The notes under the pieces were generated by a model, which was not told where the DNA came from, made no database searches, and was given only the letters and a program-made list of their open reading frames with translations. Of a stretch of 64,000 nt of DNA, positions 14,041 to 26,500 are shown one piece after another; positions within the stretch are counted from its first letter, which is position 1; every line of letters begins with the position of its first letter. The position numbers were made by a program, and so were the translations under genes. The DNA comes from Archegozetes longisetosus. Taxonomy: Eukaryota; Arthropoda; Arachnida; Sarcoptiformes; Trhypochthoniidae. The stretch is from the NCBI GenBank assembly GCA_018873245.2, contig JAEMBT020000003.1, forward strand, positions 2,809,843-2,873,842, read 5' to 3'.

Positions 14041-17000
14041 ATGGCGTTAAATATAAGCGTGGATTCAATTTTACTCTTGTCCATTAGTTTTGTAATATTA
14101 AGTCCACTCATAGTTACCATAAGTGCCGTTAATGATACTGATATCACGATCGTTGTTGAAGCTGAGGATTTACTAAGTGATGATCAAAATGAAGCATTAA
14201 ATCAAGCGATGAACATAAGGTTTGCCTTAAGCTCTTTCTCTTCTAATCATTTCCTTATACCTTATATTCATTTCTCGTTTTGCCTATTGATCGAAATTAC
14301 ACCATTGTTTTAACGAATGTTAGGTATAAATATCTCAGTAGAAGGTTCCTAGTGTTTCAATTGCATATAAGTATCGTTTACAATTATAATCTTGATTGCT
14401 TCGTAAGTGAACTAATTTATTCTGAAATTATCATAGAATCTACTGAATAGGATTTGGCACAGTATTGGTGATAATGGCAGCAAAGCCTTGATAAAAGCGA
14501 CTCAATTGTAATATCAAATGCAACTATTGCTTAGGAAAGATGCATAAATTCAAGTGTTGTATGAGATATTAGGCTGCATAAACACAATGATAGATTAATG
14601 TTGACCATTACCTATTCTTAATGTGACGCCAACTGATGGACCTGAAATGTATAGCCCTAATGCAATTCTTCATTGTGTCTTTTAATCAATAGCTGCTAAT
14701 ATATGCCTCAGCTCTAGATTATAATATAGCTGTTTTGCAAATACTAAAACCTTTGTCCAAGTTCTATTAGGACCTAATCTATTGTTTGGTTTGTATTCTG
14801 GTTTTAGGGAACAGGGTTTGGGAAATTGCTAATCGCCTCATTTGTAAAACTCTAGGCGTCAAACACAATTAGCATTACATGAAAAATACATTTAACAATT
14901 GAAAGCAGAAGCTTTTTTTATGTAATTCGTCCACAACCACACAATACTTTCTTTGTTGAAAGTATTTTCCTAACTCTTAATCGATGTGATCAAAAATTTA
15001 GAGCGTGCAAGCGATAACCCTATGATGCTCTCCCTAATTTAGAATAATTACATTTTTATAGCTTAAGTTAATGGTTATTGTTTTACCACTCAGTCATTTG
15101 TTTGATTGCAATGACAAGAGCTAAAATCTTATATAAATAAACACAATTCGAAGACTATTATAACACTGTAACTTGATTTGTTTCTCAAGCCTTCCGAGTG
15201 TCAGCGATGAAAAGCCAGCGGAAACTGGAGAAGGCTTTTGTCAGGTTTATCGTGGAGTGACATGTTCCCAATTTATTCAAAATCGAACCATATTTGTACG
15301 CTCAATGACCAGCCAAGGCTATATGGAAGAGAAATTAGCCGCAGCATTCACGGTGATCGCAACATCGCATGATGTCTCACTGCAGTGCCATCGATATGCC
15401 ATCTCTTCGTTATGCTTCTTCGCCTTCCCGTTGTGTGACGAAAACCAGCCTGAACCAACTCCAAGACAGGTAATTATGTCATAAAACGCAAATATTCTAT
15501 TTTTCAATTTATAATTGCTAAATCAATTATCATCGCTATTCCTATCAGTGCCATTATGAGTCTAATTAATGCTGTTTCGTGCCAAGTAGTAGCTTTCAGA
15601 TTCTGTTCGAGTCTTAGTCTTTTAGTCTTGCGTTCAATAAATGCCGAATGAAATACCTTTTAAATTGAATTTTTTTCACTCAAAACAATAACTGGGATTA
15701 ACTTCTTATATGGATTTACAATTGTATACTGATTACTAAAATGAAACAAAGCTAGTCTTAAAGGATAAAGTGCTCAATATATTCACAACTTTTAAAATCA
15801 AAACTTCATTTCATTGTAATATAGTCAGAGATTAAGAATAATTATTTACTTTTGTCGATACAAGAGTAATTGACTTTTAATTAAATACTAGGAGCTAAAG
15901 AGAGAAGCACTTTTGATCAATATTTAATAGATCTCATAATGTAGAGAACGCCTACTATTAAGGTTTGCTTAACGGCTACTTCAGTACTAAAATATTAATG
16001 TCCACAATCAAATCAAATAGTAATCTACTCTGTATTATCAACAATACTGTTTTGAAATATTGCAACTGCGGCAAATAGGAAATGATATCTTCATCGAATT
16101 ATTTTTCTTTCTTCTTCTTCTGCTTCGCAATCATTTGTTCCACAGATTTGCTTGTATTTCATTGCACATAAACCGTAAACTTGAGTTTAGCACTAAATAC
16201 GAACAGATATTTGCTCGCGATATCGACCTAAGTCTGAAACTTAGTAGAGAGTATAGTTTCGAGGCAACGGTTACTTAAGTTAAAGACATAGAAATGTGTT
16301 ATATTGCTGTTGAAGTATATATTCTTAGAGAAAGAAAAGGCATGGGATCATCATTAAGCGTAGAAGAGAGAGAGAGAGAGAGAGAGTATGAATAGAAAGC
16401 CCCCCATTGAGATAGATTGATGTGAAGCCATAGTAACTGTTTAATTTGATACACTATGATAGATACTTCTTAAGAGTGAAATAAGATTCCTGCTGTTGCC
16501 TTTAAAATGCCAAATAAACTGAAACTGCATCCAATCTTTCAAGACTGAAGGCTATGAAGGAATAACTGGAAGCAAAAAATTTGCAAACTTCACAATACGG
16601 TCGAATTTTGATATAATAGACAGAATTTGTTTTGATAGCAATAAGGCGTTCATAAATTAAACCCTAATGTTTACATTAGCTTCAAATTCTTTGCTTGTAT
16701 TTGAAAAGATTAAGTGAATTTTCTGTTTGTTTAATAGAAGCATAAGATTTATTATTTGTTTGATGTACCTTTTGTAGCTATAAAACAGTTTCGATTCTTC
16801 GAATTCCTATTATCATAATGTTTTCTCTTTTCAATACCTTCGATAATATAATATGCACTCGTTTTGGGTAATTCACTTCCAAAACTTCAACTAAATTGCT
16901 TGGCTCACTCACTGTTTAGCATTTTCTATTTGCAATCTTTTTCGAGTTACTTCAGCTTTTTTGTTTAGCATAAATTCAATTATTTGCTTGTATTGGCATC

Positions 17001-19546
17001 TTTTACTTCTATATAAACTTCACTCTCATCTATACCCCTAAAAGGTTTGCCGCGACGAATGCGAAGTACTTGAGAGTAACATTTGCCGAATGGAGTACAC
17101 TATTGCCAAAAAACATCCACTTATAGGTCAAGCGAACATTCTGCCAGCTTGCGAAGAACTACCACCGATTGGATCCAAAGAAAGCGAGAATTGCGTTCGA
17201 TTAGGAATTCCTAACACGGTTCAAGTTTCACCCGGTATGTCATACGAATCTATAAACAGAATACAAAAATCGAATTCCATTCTTCTCCACTGGATCCCAC
17301 TCCCATCAGATTTATAAACTATAACTTTGAGGATCAAATTTTTTATATTCTTAAGTATAAACAGTATGGACACTAAAGTTTGTTCTCTTGTCTCAACTTG
17401 TATGCAGAGCACACATGTTATAATGAAATCGGAGACAATTATAGAGGTTTAGCGTCACGTACTGTATCTGGACTCGAATGTGGATATTGGAGTCATCAGA
17501 TATTTCTAAGAACTGCTGATTACCCGGAGTTAACTGGCGGTCATAATTACTGTCGCAATCCTGGAAGTATGGAATCGCAGCCCTGGTGTTTCGTACACGA
17601 TCCCGAAGTCAGAAAAGAATATTGTGATGTCCCGAAATGCTGTAAGACTTTACCTATAGATTGTTTACTTTCACAACAAAACCTATTCAGAGCATTATTG
17701 ATAGACTTGTTATCCATTGCATAAAAATTCTCTGATTCAGAATTTACGACTACATGAATATGAATTATGCGTTAGAAGTCTGGTCTATTGACTGAAATGC
17801 AAATAATGTTTGACAAATAGATGATGCATTAGTTTGCGATATATCATAGTTTTATGTTATTTTTCTTTCAATAGTTGATCAATACTTCTGGTGGTGTATA
17901 TTAGCTACAATTATTGGTGCGATCGCACTATTAACACTCGTATTATGCATTTGCTGTGTTAGACGTCGAAATCGTAATAAGCTCTCAACTCCATTGTCAC
18001 TCAATGGCACTAAGACACCAAGAACTCTGGCCAGTCCTGCTTTAAGCACAAATAGCTCGAGAAGAAGTCGCGGACATAATAACTTAGAGATGAATGCGCT
18101 GCTCCCACAAAGACAGCAAACCAATCGAGTTACTGAGTTTTCAATGTCTTCGATCCGCTTTGTGCAAGAATTAGGCGAAGGGGCTTTTGGTAAAGTTTAC
18201 AGGGGAGAGCTAATAATGCCTGGAGGAGCTATTGTACCAATTGCCATTAAGACACTGAAAGAGAATGCAACAGCTAAGACTCAGCAAGACTTTCGTCGTG
18301 AAGCAGAATTAATGACGGATTTGCAACACCCGAACATTGTCTGCTTATTGGGAGTCTGCATTAGAGAGGAGCCAATGTCTATGCTTTTTGAGTATATGTC
18401 AAAAGGAGATCTTCACGAATATCTCATATGCCATTCTCCTCGGTCTGACGTGTCAAACTGTAATGAAGACGGATCACAACATATATTAGAAATACCAGAT
18501 TTTCTTCACATCGCAACACAAATATCTGCAGGGATGGAATATCTAGCTGGACATCATTACGTTCATCGAGACTTAGCTGCTAGAAATTGTTTGGTCGGTG
18601 AACATCTCACTGTTAAGATATCTGATTTTGGTCTTTCTAGAGATATCTATTCGAGTGACTATTACAGAGTCCAGTCTAAGTCACTTTTGCCAGTCAGGTA
18701 TGCATACTGAAGATTTATTTAACTAAACTTCATTTCGAAATAAAATTCCTTTTGATTCTAATGCACTTTTAACCTTAAACTCTTCTGACCCTCAGATGGA
18801 TGCCTCCTGAGAGCTGCCTCTACGGCAAGTTTACAACAGAAAGTGATGTCTGGTCCTTCGGTGTTGTTCTTTGGGAAATATTCAGCTATGGTTTGCAGCC
18901 CTACTACGGGTACACAAACACTGATGTAATAGATATGATCCGTTCTCGTCAATTACTGCCATGTCCTGAAGACTGTCCGCCCCATATATATTCATTGATG
19001 ATTGAATGCTGGCATGAAATCCCAACCAAGAGGCCATCATTTCACGAGCTGCACACTCGGCTCCGCTCGTGGCAAGCCGTGCATCTCAGAAGCCTAACCA
19101 TGCATTCAACTAATAGTAGTCATAATAGTGGTCATAGCGTTCAATCTCAGCCACAGCACACGAGTAACGGCTTCATCAACAATCGCACAAATTCAACACA
19201 GGCTAATAATCATTTTCATTCGCACCACCCCTTATCAACACCAGTCCCAATACCAACACCTCCTTTAAGTCACATAACTAATCATTCACATCATCATCAA
19301 GTCCATCATTTCAACAGTTCAGGTGTCAACCCAAACATGAGGAACGGGTTCACCAATTTTGGAACATCGACACAACACAATAACAGTAATAACAATATGG
19401 GTCTTAACTCTCATGTCAATTCTCTATTCCATTATCACGATCAAAACAATTTGCACAACTCGTCGAGCTCTTCAAGTCGGCCAAACACACCCAACAACCG
19501 TAAAATGCCGATCGGTGGCAATGCAAATTCTGTTATACATTCCTAG
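14041..19546 (+). CDS. Ror: Ror receptor tyrosine kinase (CRD, kringle, TM, kinase)
   Basis: Single-pass Wnt-binding receptor of the plasma membrane. Six exons: 14041-14219, 15190-15469, 17045-17234, 17408-17641, 17875-18697, 18796-19546; all phases agree, giving 818 residues. The start at 14041 gives a signal peptide. Residues about 75-215 form the Cys-rich Frizzled-like domain (starts GFCQVYRG), about 220-294 a kringle ([21 protein letters not shown]), about 300-323 the membrane segment. The kinase spans about 388-665: Gly loop GEGAFGKV at 395, AIKTLK lysine, [11 protein letters not shown], activation-loop DYYR, and LPVRWMPPES across the last intron. It therefore looks catalytically competent. 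The tail from about 666 is rich in His, Asn and Ser. No Ig domain is encoded in these exons, as in fly Ror and unlike vertebrate ROR1/2. Introns 1 and 2 are about 1.0 and 1.6 kb. The neighbouring DUF2828 gene converges on its 3' end. Confidence 0.95.
14220..15189 (+). other. Ror intron 1
   Basis: 970-bp intron (donor AAG|GTTTGC, acceptor TCTCAAG|C). AT-rich, with no exon, repeat or RNA gene that I can support. Confidence 0.8.
15470..17044 (+). other. Ror intron 2
   Basis: 1575-bp intron splitting the CRD (donor ACAG|GTAATT, acceptor AAAAG|GTTTGC). It contains a short (GA)n tract at 16365-16386 and otherwise nothing recognisable. Confidence 0.8.
16365..16386. repeat. Short (GA)n tract in Ror intron 2
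   Basis: About 11 AG units, read directly; same repeat type as the longer tracts upstream of the gene. Confidence 0.85.
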
Positions 19547-20795
19547 AAATTATTTATCAAACTCAAAGTGATTTAATATAACAACAATTAATCGTAGATG
19601 CATATTATGAACTAGTTATAACTTATAGAAAGGCCCGATATTAAACTAACAGTTGTTGAATATGTTGATATTTAGTACTTAATACAGTTCCCGATCTGGT
19701 GCACATTTTATACAAACTTTTGGAAAAATTTATAACGAATTCATTTATATGAAGGTATACATAAAACTTATATATGACTGCTCTCGTGCAGAGTTTTATA
19801 TAGCTTTTATAATTAATTTATTAAGATGTGTTTATAGCCAGATTTTATTATCTAAGTTTTTCTAATATTTTTAACCTCATTTTCTATGGCTCAACCAATT
19901 TGATTAAGTTTTTACTCTTCCAAGCAAATCTATATAATACTCTATTAATATTATTAACTTTACTTCTATTTCTTCTTATTATCTCTATTGTAATCTCTAA
20001 TCTCATCCTACTGCCACGTTTAGATCTGATCTTTTGGTTTTTACTCTTTTATAAGATTTTTCTTATTTTGTCTCAAACTTATATTTAGGTTTCATTTTTT
20101 CTCAATTGTAAATATCTTGTAATCAAATAATGACTAATGAATTGCTAGTCATAATAAGTTTAATAATAAATTATTGTAAATGAGGCCAAAGTTAACACTT
20201 ATTGCCATCTTTTTTATAGTAATACCAGTGTTTCTAAATATGATTCTGATAAATGTAATAAATTCTATGTTGTTTATAACTCTGAATAAACCAATCGATG
20301 AAATTAAAAAGTGTTGACCAACTTTATTATCGTTCAAGTATTTTGTTCTAAAGTATTCAATCCCAATAAAAGCCTAGGACTGTATGAAATATGAAGTAAT
20401 ATGTCACTCAAGCCATTTAACTCATGATTTTCACTTTCGAAACAAGATATCAATAATTGAATTTTAAAAATCTTAATATACATCTGAGAAAATTGATAAA
20501 TAAAAGAGTAACAATGTATATTAATAACATTTTTAACGAAAAACATATATTAAAAAAGAAAACTTTTGTGCAGTTCAATTTTTTGGTAAACGAAATTCTT
20601 TATCACCACTTAAAATCTTGATCGTGACTCCAAATACATAGAAGGAGGAACAGGCTATGTTATAGCTTTGTTAATTCAATAGAAAAGATCCAAAAATAAT
20701 TGTTAGAATTACATTTCAATTGATAGTCCAGAAAAAGCTATAGAAAAGTAGTTTCTATTTGTAACAACAACACGACATTTAATATAACAAAAAGT
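19547..20795. other. Convergent intergenic region Ror / DUF2828
   Basis: 1.25 kb between two convergent stop codons, so it should hold both 3' UTRs. It is very AT-rich, with a T-rich stretch at about 19830-20090 that opens a meaningless hydrophobic frame. No gene or structured RNA seen. Confidence 0.7.
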
Positions 20796-22961
20796 CTAAT
20801 CGACAACTCTAAGTTTGCTATAACGTTCGTTATCGATAGCTTGTCTCATCATTACCATTGGTGACATTTTAGAGAAATCATTGCTATTTAGAATCAGAGA
20901 CAACTGTTGACCAGAATATCCTGATAGGAGAAAGACTCCCATTTCGTTGGACTCAACTGGTGTTGAAGTCATTTGTGTGTTCGATCTCAAATTCCAAAAA
21001 GCAATTGGTGGTAATTGATAACCAGAGTTAGCGAATTGTTGTTTCGCTGCTTCAAAGTTAGTGAGCGTAGTGCCCGGAAATGCACAGTCAAATTCCATGT
21101 CGGTGAAGACTAAAAGCAATTTGGGCATTTGTTCTGAAGACAATCGGTGTTTGATTGCATTATCCAAAATCAATTTGAAGACTGCGTTCAAGTCGGTATT
21201 CATACCCCAACCCATGCCTTGAATTGATTGCAATTTATTAATGAACGTATCCTCAGGATTGACGACATGAAATTCGGGAACTTCTGAGAATGTGATACAT
21301 AGTGAATTCCATGGCGGAGACGTCAACTGCATGACTAATATAGTGAGACCAATGGCCGCATGCATTGGGACGCCATGCATAGAACCGCTCACATCACAAA
21401 TAGCTATCGCATTATCCAAAAGGCCTCCACCTTTAAATTCAAAACATATTTTAAGAACATTGTCTTATAAAAAAATTATTATAACTTTAAATACCTTTCT
21501 TCATAATATCTTCACACAGCGACAACCACTGCTTCTCCAATACTTGAATTTCAAGTTCTTGTTCGTCAAGATTTTGCTCGTTGGCGAGTCTTTCATGAAG
21601 AAGCCGAAGGCCTCTTTCAACTATTTCTATTGGTTTTAGTGTGGCGCCTGCTATTGTCTTTTTCGAAGCCAGATATGCCTCAAACCTATCCTTGTCATGC
21701 TTTATGAACGCTGACTTATTCTTTTGCATACACTTAGAGGCAATTCGATTGTAATTGATTTCATTCCAATGATTGACTGACATATAAACTTCTGGTATTT
21801 GAAGAAACTTTCGAAGAGGAGCACAGACTTCTGTCTGATAATACTTAGAGAGTAGGCTAGTATTTGAAATAATATCTTGCTTTTCAAGCAATTTGCATAA
21901 TTCTATTGAAATCGATTTACTGATAAATAAGTATTTATCGAAATGACGTCCATTAGAAGGCGCCCATTTTCCGGCCAATGAAACTGATTTATTTTGCTTG
22001 GCCAGCTTTCCGAGGTCTGTTTTCAATTGTTGCGCAAATATTTGAACGATTTTGTCATAAAGATTGCGGTACTTTTCATCGTTTTCATAATGTTTTTGAG
22101 CAAATTTTCGGCGACTTTCTTGCAGGCTTACTGAGCTTTCAACAACTATTTGCATAGCCTCACCTTCAGCGGCGCTAATTAATCCGCTTTTGTTGTCTTC
22201 CTTACCATCAGTTACTATTTCAGTCTTATTTTCATTATTTTGATCCAACTTTTCATTCATTTTAGCTAATTTTTCTTCTTTTTCTCTGAGTTTTCTCTCT
22301 TTTTTCAAACTTCTCAACACCAACCGATCATAAAGTGGAAACTCTTTCTTTCGTTTTGATCTACAAATATAGATAATTAACGTTAATTCAGCTCAATTTT
22401 GATAATTATCTAAATTTAAATTAGATTAAAAATGAAACAAAAGCTGATTCTTTCACATTTAAATAAAGTATTTCGAAGATTACTTTAACTAAATACTAAT
22501 TTACGAACATCTAAACAAAAGTTAATTAGTTCTCAATCGATTGGTAAATATATTGATAAATACTTTTTGACTTTAGATTTACTCGAGTCGTCTTTAGCCA
22601 AATATTTTGGAACAAGTCCATCGAAGAGCAAAACCATCAACAGATGCATCAAATCTTTCCAGTAACCAAATGAAACGAATTGTTGCAAATTCTCGCATAA
22701 AGTGTTGTAATGATTCTGAAAGAGCCACAAGAGACACATTTGATATTGACGTCGAATTCCTTTACCATTTCGGCAGTCTCTTAAAAATGCTACTAACTTC
22801 AAAGTGTCCAACGGGTCAGTCGACCACGACTTCGACAACAAGTCGACTGTCTTTTCAATATCTGCGTCTTCCGTGATGTGGAAAAAGAAGTCGGTTCTTG
22901 GATCGCCCGATGTCGAATAAGTTGGCGAAGAGTTTTCAGTAACCGTCATATTGTTCGACAT
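20796..22961 (-). CDS. DUF2828 family protein with VWA-like C-terminal domain
   Basis: Function unknown. Three exons on the minus strand: 22961-22564, 22360-21495, 21430-20796, with matching phases, 632 residues. The N-terminal part has the DUF2828 hallmarks: DPLDTLKLVAFLRDCRNGKG at about 50, then a stretch around FVSFGYWKDLMHLL. The middle is a charged Lys/Glu-rich segment (about 140-200) followed by a helical region with a conserved-looking KWAPSNGRHFDK. The C-terminal third is VWA-like, with the metal-site motif DVSGS at about 434-438 and a second acidic site (FTDMEFD). The VWA fold suggests a protein-binding or RNP-related scaffold, related in layout to Ro60/TROVE proteins, but that is inference. 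It is head to head with MON2, 585 bp between the two start codons. From memory the family is best known from plants, fungi, protists and giant viruses, so its presence in an animal is worth noting. Confidence 0.88.
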
Positions 22962-23546
22962 TTTGGTTAGTTATTTATAATATTAATATTAATAATTTGT
23001 AGTTTTGCTTATATTTTGATTGAATTTAAGCAATTTTCAATTAAATGGTTATCTGTCTTCAAGTATCAAATATGAATGTTTGCGTTTAGTAAACGTTCCA
23101 CCCGAACGTTTACTAAAAGTGAGTTCTTATCGATTGTCGTGCTTCATACGAAACAAACCACGAATAGATAAATAGTTTTCGCCTTTTTTTCTCAATAGGC
23201 TTCAACATTAATAATATATTAACATAAAATATGAGAATTAAATAATAAATAAAGAACAAGTTTAACACATTATAAACTTAATACTAAAGTATTTATGAGT
23301 TTGAAATCCCCTCAAATGTAGTGTTGACGTATTTTATGCTCTATTATGATGTCATATGTTTTGGTATCGATGTGTCACTTATTGACGAACAGTTTTGTTG
23401 TTAATATTTGTAAACAAATAATAATTGAATTTAATTTGATAAATGTAAAACAAAACCAGTTAAATTAAAAACTAGTTATTTAGCTAAATATTTGTGATAC
23501 ATTTACAGATAATTAATAGGTTATTTAAAACTTTTTCCCAACAAAA
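22962..23546. promoter_or_regulatory. Divergent promoter DUF2828 / MON2
   Basis: The 585 bp between two oppositely transcribed start codons must hold both promoters and 5' UTRs. A perfect 14-bp inverted repeat lies at 23085-23117, 124 bp from the DUF2828 start codon. No TATA box is obvious amid the high AT content. Confidence 0.6.
23085..23117. promoter_or_regulatory. Perfect 14-bp inverted repeat in divergent promoter
   Basis: TTTAGTAAACGTTC (23085-23098), 5-base spacer CACCC, then its exact reverse complement GAACGTTTACTAAA (23104-23117). It is one of the few CG-containing words in the area. Symmetry and position suggest a dimeric transcription factor site or boundary; each arm contains GTAAACG, which resembles a forkhead core. 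Function is inferred. Confidence 0.7.
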
Positions 23547-26500
23547 ATGTCTGAAATTAACTCAACAGAAAAAAAATTATTAGAAAATATTCAACAATAT
23601 TACCAACAACTGGCCACCGAAGCGAAGAAAAAACACCTGCCAATCAAAGAAGTAATGATTAGCTTCATACCTTCTTACTGATTATTAATTTATTTTGAGT
23701 ATCGAATTATTTTTTGTCTTCTCTCAAAAAGGCGTCCGAATCGGGAATCATTAGAGTCAGAAGTGCCTCAAAAAGACACCAAAACTTGAGAATTGCTTTA
23801 ACGAACGAAAGCGCGGAAATAATGGAACCATTTTTTATGGGGTGTGACACAAAGACATCCAAAATGGTTCAGATCAGTTTGAATGCCATCCAAAAGCTGA
23901 TCATTTTTGAAGCCGTTTCCGCTGTAAACATATTTTTTAACTGTTTTTACCTTATCAAAAACTTACGACCATTTCTAGGCCTTTAACCTGAATCTATTGA
24001 TTTAAACTATATTTCTTTGTAATAACTTTCAGGCAGCGGCTAATAATCTTATAAATTGTTTGTGGAATCTAATGGAAAGCGGTGTCGAGGAAGTGAAGCT
24101 GTTGCAAACCGTAACTCTTTTGATATCGACTAATAGTTTAGTTCAAGGCGAAAGTCTGGCCAAAGCACTGTCGCTATGCTTTCGGCTTCACTTCACTAAG
24201 AATTCGACCACTAATAACACTGCGTCGGCAACTATTAGGCAATTAGTTTCTGCTATATTTGAAAGAGTTCAAACTGAAGATCAAATTCCAAACGAATGTA
24301 TGATTTATCAAAGAATTGATTTGAAGACCATATTTCCTAAATCTGTCTCACTCTATACTAATAGCAAATGAAGTTCACGATATCAAATTTGATGATATCA
24401 AATCTGGAAAATATACACCTATTTCCTTAAGACCTGCAGCTTCTGACGCATTTTACTTTTTTCAAGTAATCAAGTTTAAAACTATAATTATGAACTTTTT
24501 AGTAATGTTAAAACCATCAATTAGGATTTAGTCCAATTAGTCAATGCCGACCAACCATTTTGGTTGACAGGTCTGACAGAGATGACTCGAACTTTTGGTT
24601 TAGAACTACTAGAATTGATATTCACTTCTTTTCCTGATGTTTTTTATAAGGTATCCTATTCTTAGAAATTACTTTTCAAATAGTTATTAATTTGATTGAC
24701 TTTGTCTATAGCACGAAGAGTTCAGTTTTCTTCTAAAGGAACGCGTTTGTCAACTAGTGATTAAGTTATTCTCTCCAAATACTAAACAGAGGACTCAGCC
24801 ATTGAATATACAACAAATAAATACATCATTGCAAACAAATGACAAGCCCTTTTGGCCGATAACTGTTCGCTTGTTGAGAATAGTTTCGGTATTGATACAA
24901 AAATTCTATACAATGTTGGTATGTATGAAATCATCAAAAATGTTTGGTGTCTTATTGAAATCGATAGTAAAATGTCATTGTCCAATGTATCAGATCACAG
25001 AAAGCGAAATATTTCTGTCACTACTCGTGAAGTCTTTGGAAGGAGATAAACCTAACTGGCAGCGTATGAGTGCTTTCATATCATTCAATCATAGATTTTA
25101 TTATGTGTTCTGTACATTAATTCAAAAATCTTTTCAGGTTCGATGGCATTGGAATCACTTTACAAGATGATTCAACCAAACCTGATCAGGTATTTGTCTT
25201 ATTTTCATACCAAAAGTAGTTTATTAATTTTGATTTTATTATTTCAATTTCCAGTTGTTTGTGTCGCTTCTATGATATGAAAGTAAGAAATTTGACCAAC
25301 AAAGTAGATTTTAAAAAGTTAATTCAATATGGTCTTCTGTTTATTTAATAGCCTCATAGCTCGAAGATATTTCGTGATATTGTAAATGCACTGTGTATTT
25401 ACATTCAGTCTCAGTTTCTATTCGTTGACTCGTCCTCTACTCAAAGTTTAATCGCTTCGATAGTCAATAATAATAACAATTCAAATCCAAGTTTAGCATC
25501 AAATCCCTCCAGTTCATCGTTGAGTTCACTGAGTTCGACATCAACTCTTAATACGCCTCAGCCAGCATTTCTGTTGCGAGGAATTTATATTCCATTATTG
25601 TTCAATACAAACAAACAAAAATATAAGCCTTTTTATATCGAACAATTGGATAAATTAGAGGCTCCGACAGCTCCCGAAGGACATGGACTGTCGTCTGCTT
25701 TTGCCTGTGTACTGGAAATCGTTCAAAGTTTAACAAATGTGATCGAAAGTGATGTTGAGAACAAGATGCATAATGTGAGCGAACACATCAATGCCATACA
25801 AAATCTGAACGAAGAGACTCGTCTTCTTCATGAAAATTTACTCAATGCATCGTAAGTTACTTTTGTTTGAATTGATTCCCAATAACAGATTTAATTTGAC
25901 AGATGTTGTGGACTTTTGGGCGCATTTTCCCTATTACTCGATGCTTCAACTGATGAAGCAATAACCGAATTAATATTGAGTAAAATGAAAAAATTAGGTA
26001 AATTGACAAAATTTTAATTTTTATACCTTGTATTAATGTTGATCATTATTGGTATAACTTTCAGCGGGTCTTTATGGCATATATGAATTGGAAGCAGCGA
26101 GAGACGCGATGCTTACATCAATCTGCAAATCATCTCTTCCTCCAAACTATACCTTATCTGTTCTGAATATAGCTCAAAATAATGAAAGCATTGCTAAACA
26201 AGCGAAACAACTGAATCGACAGACTAGTTTAGATTCGACCAACAACATTAATATAACTAATTTGATATCCCAACAGAACTCTCAAACTCCTTCCGGTGGA
26301 ATGTACTTAGGAGGTAATGACACGAGTGAAACCAGACAACAAGTTATAGCTGTTGGTACTCCTTTACCGTCTGCATCACTGCCACAGAATGTACAACAGG
26401 GACCTGTTATGGTAAGAATCTTAAAAATATATGGTATATATGCCTTTTGTTGACTCAAAGTATCTTCTCATTAAAAGCTGACGTCGAAAAACCTTCAGTG

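Noticed and set aside
19828-20088. Hydrophobic 86-codon frame resembling a membrane protein
   Set aside because: Produced by T-rich low-complexity DNA in the Ror 3' flank.
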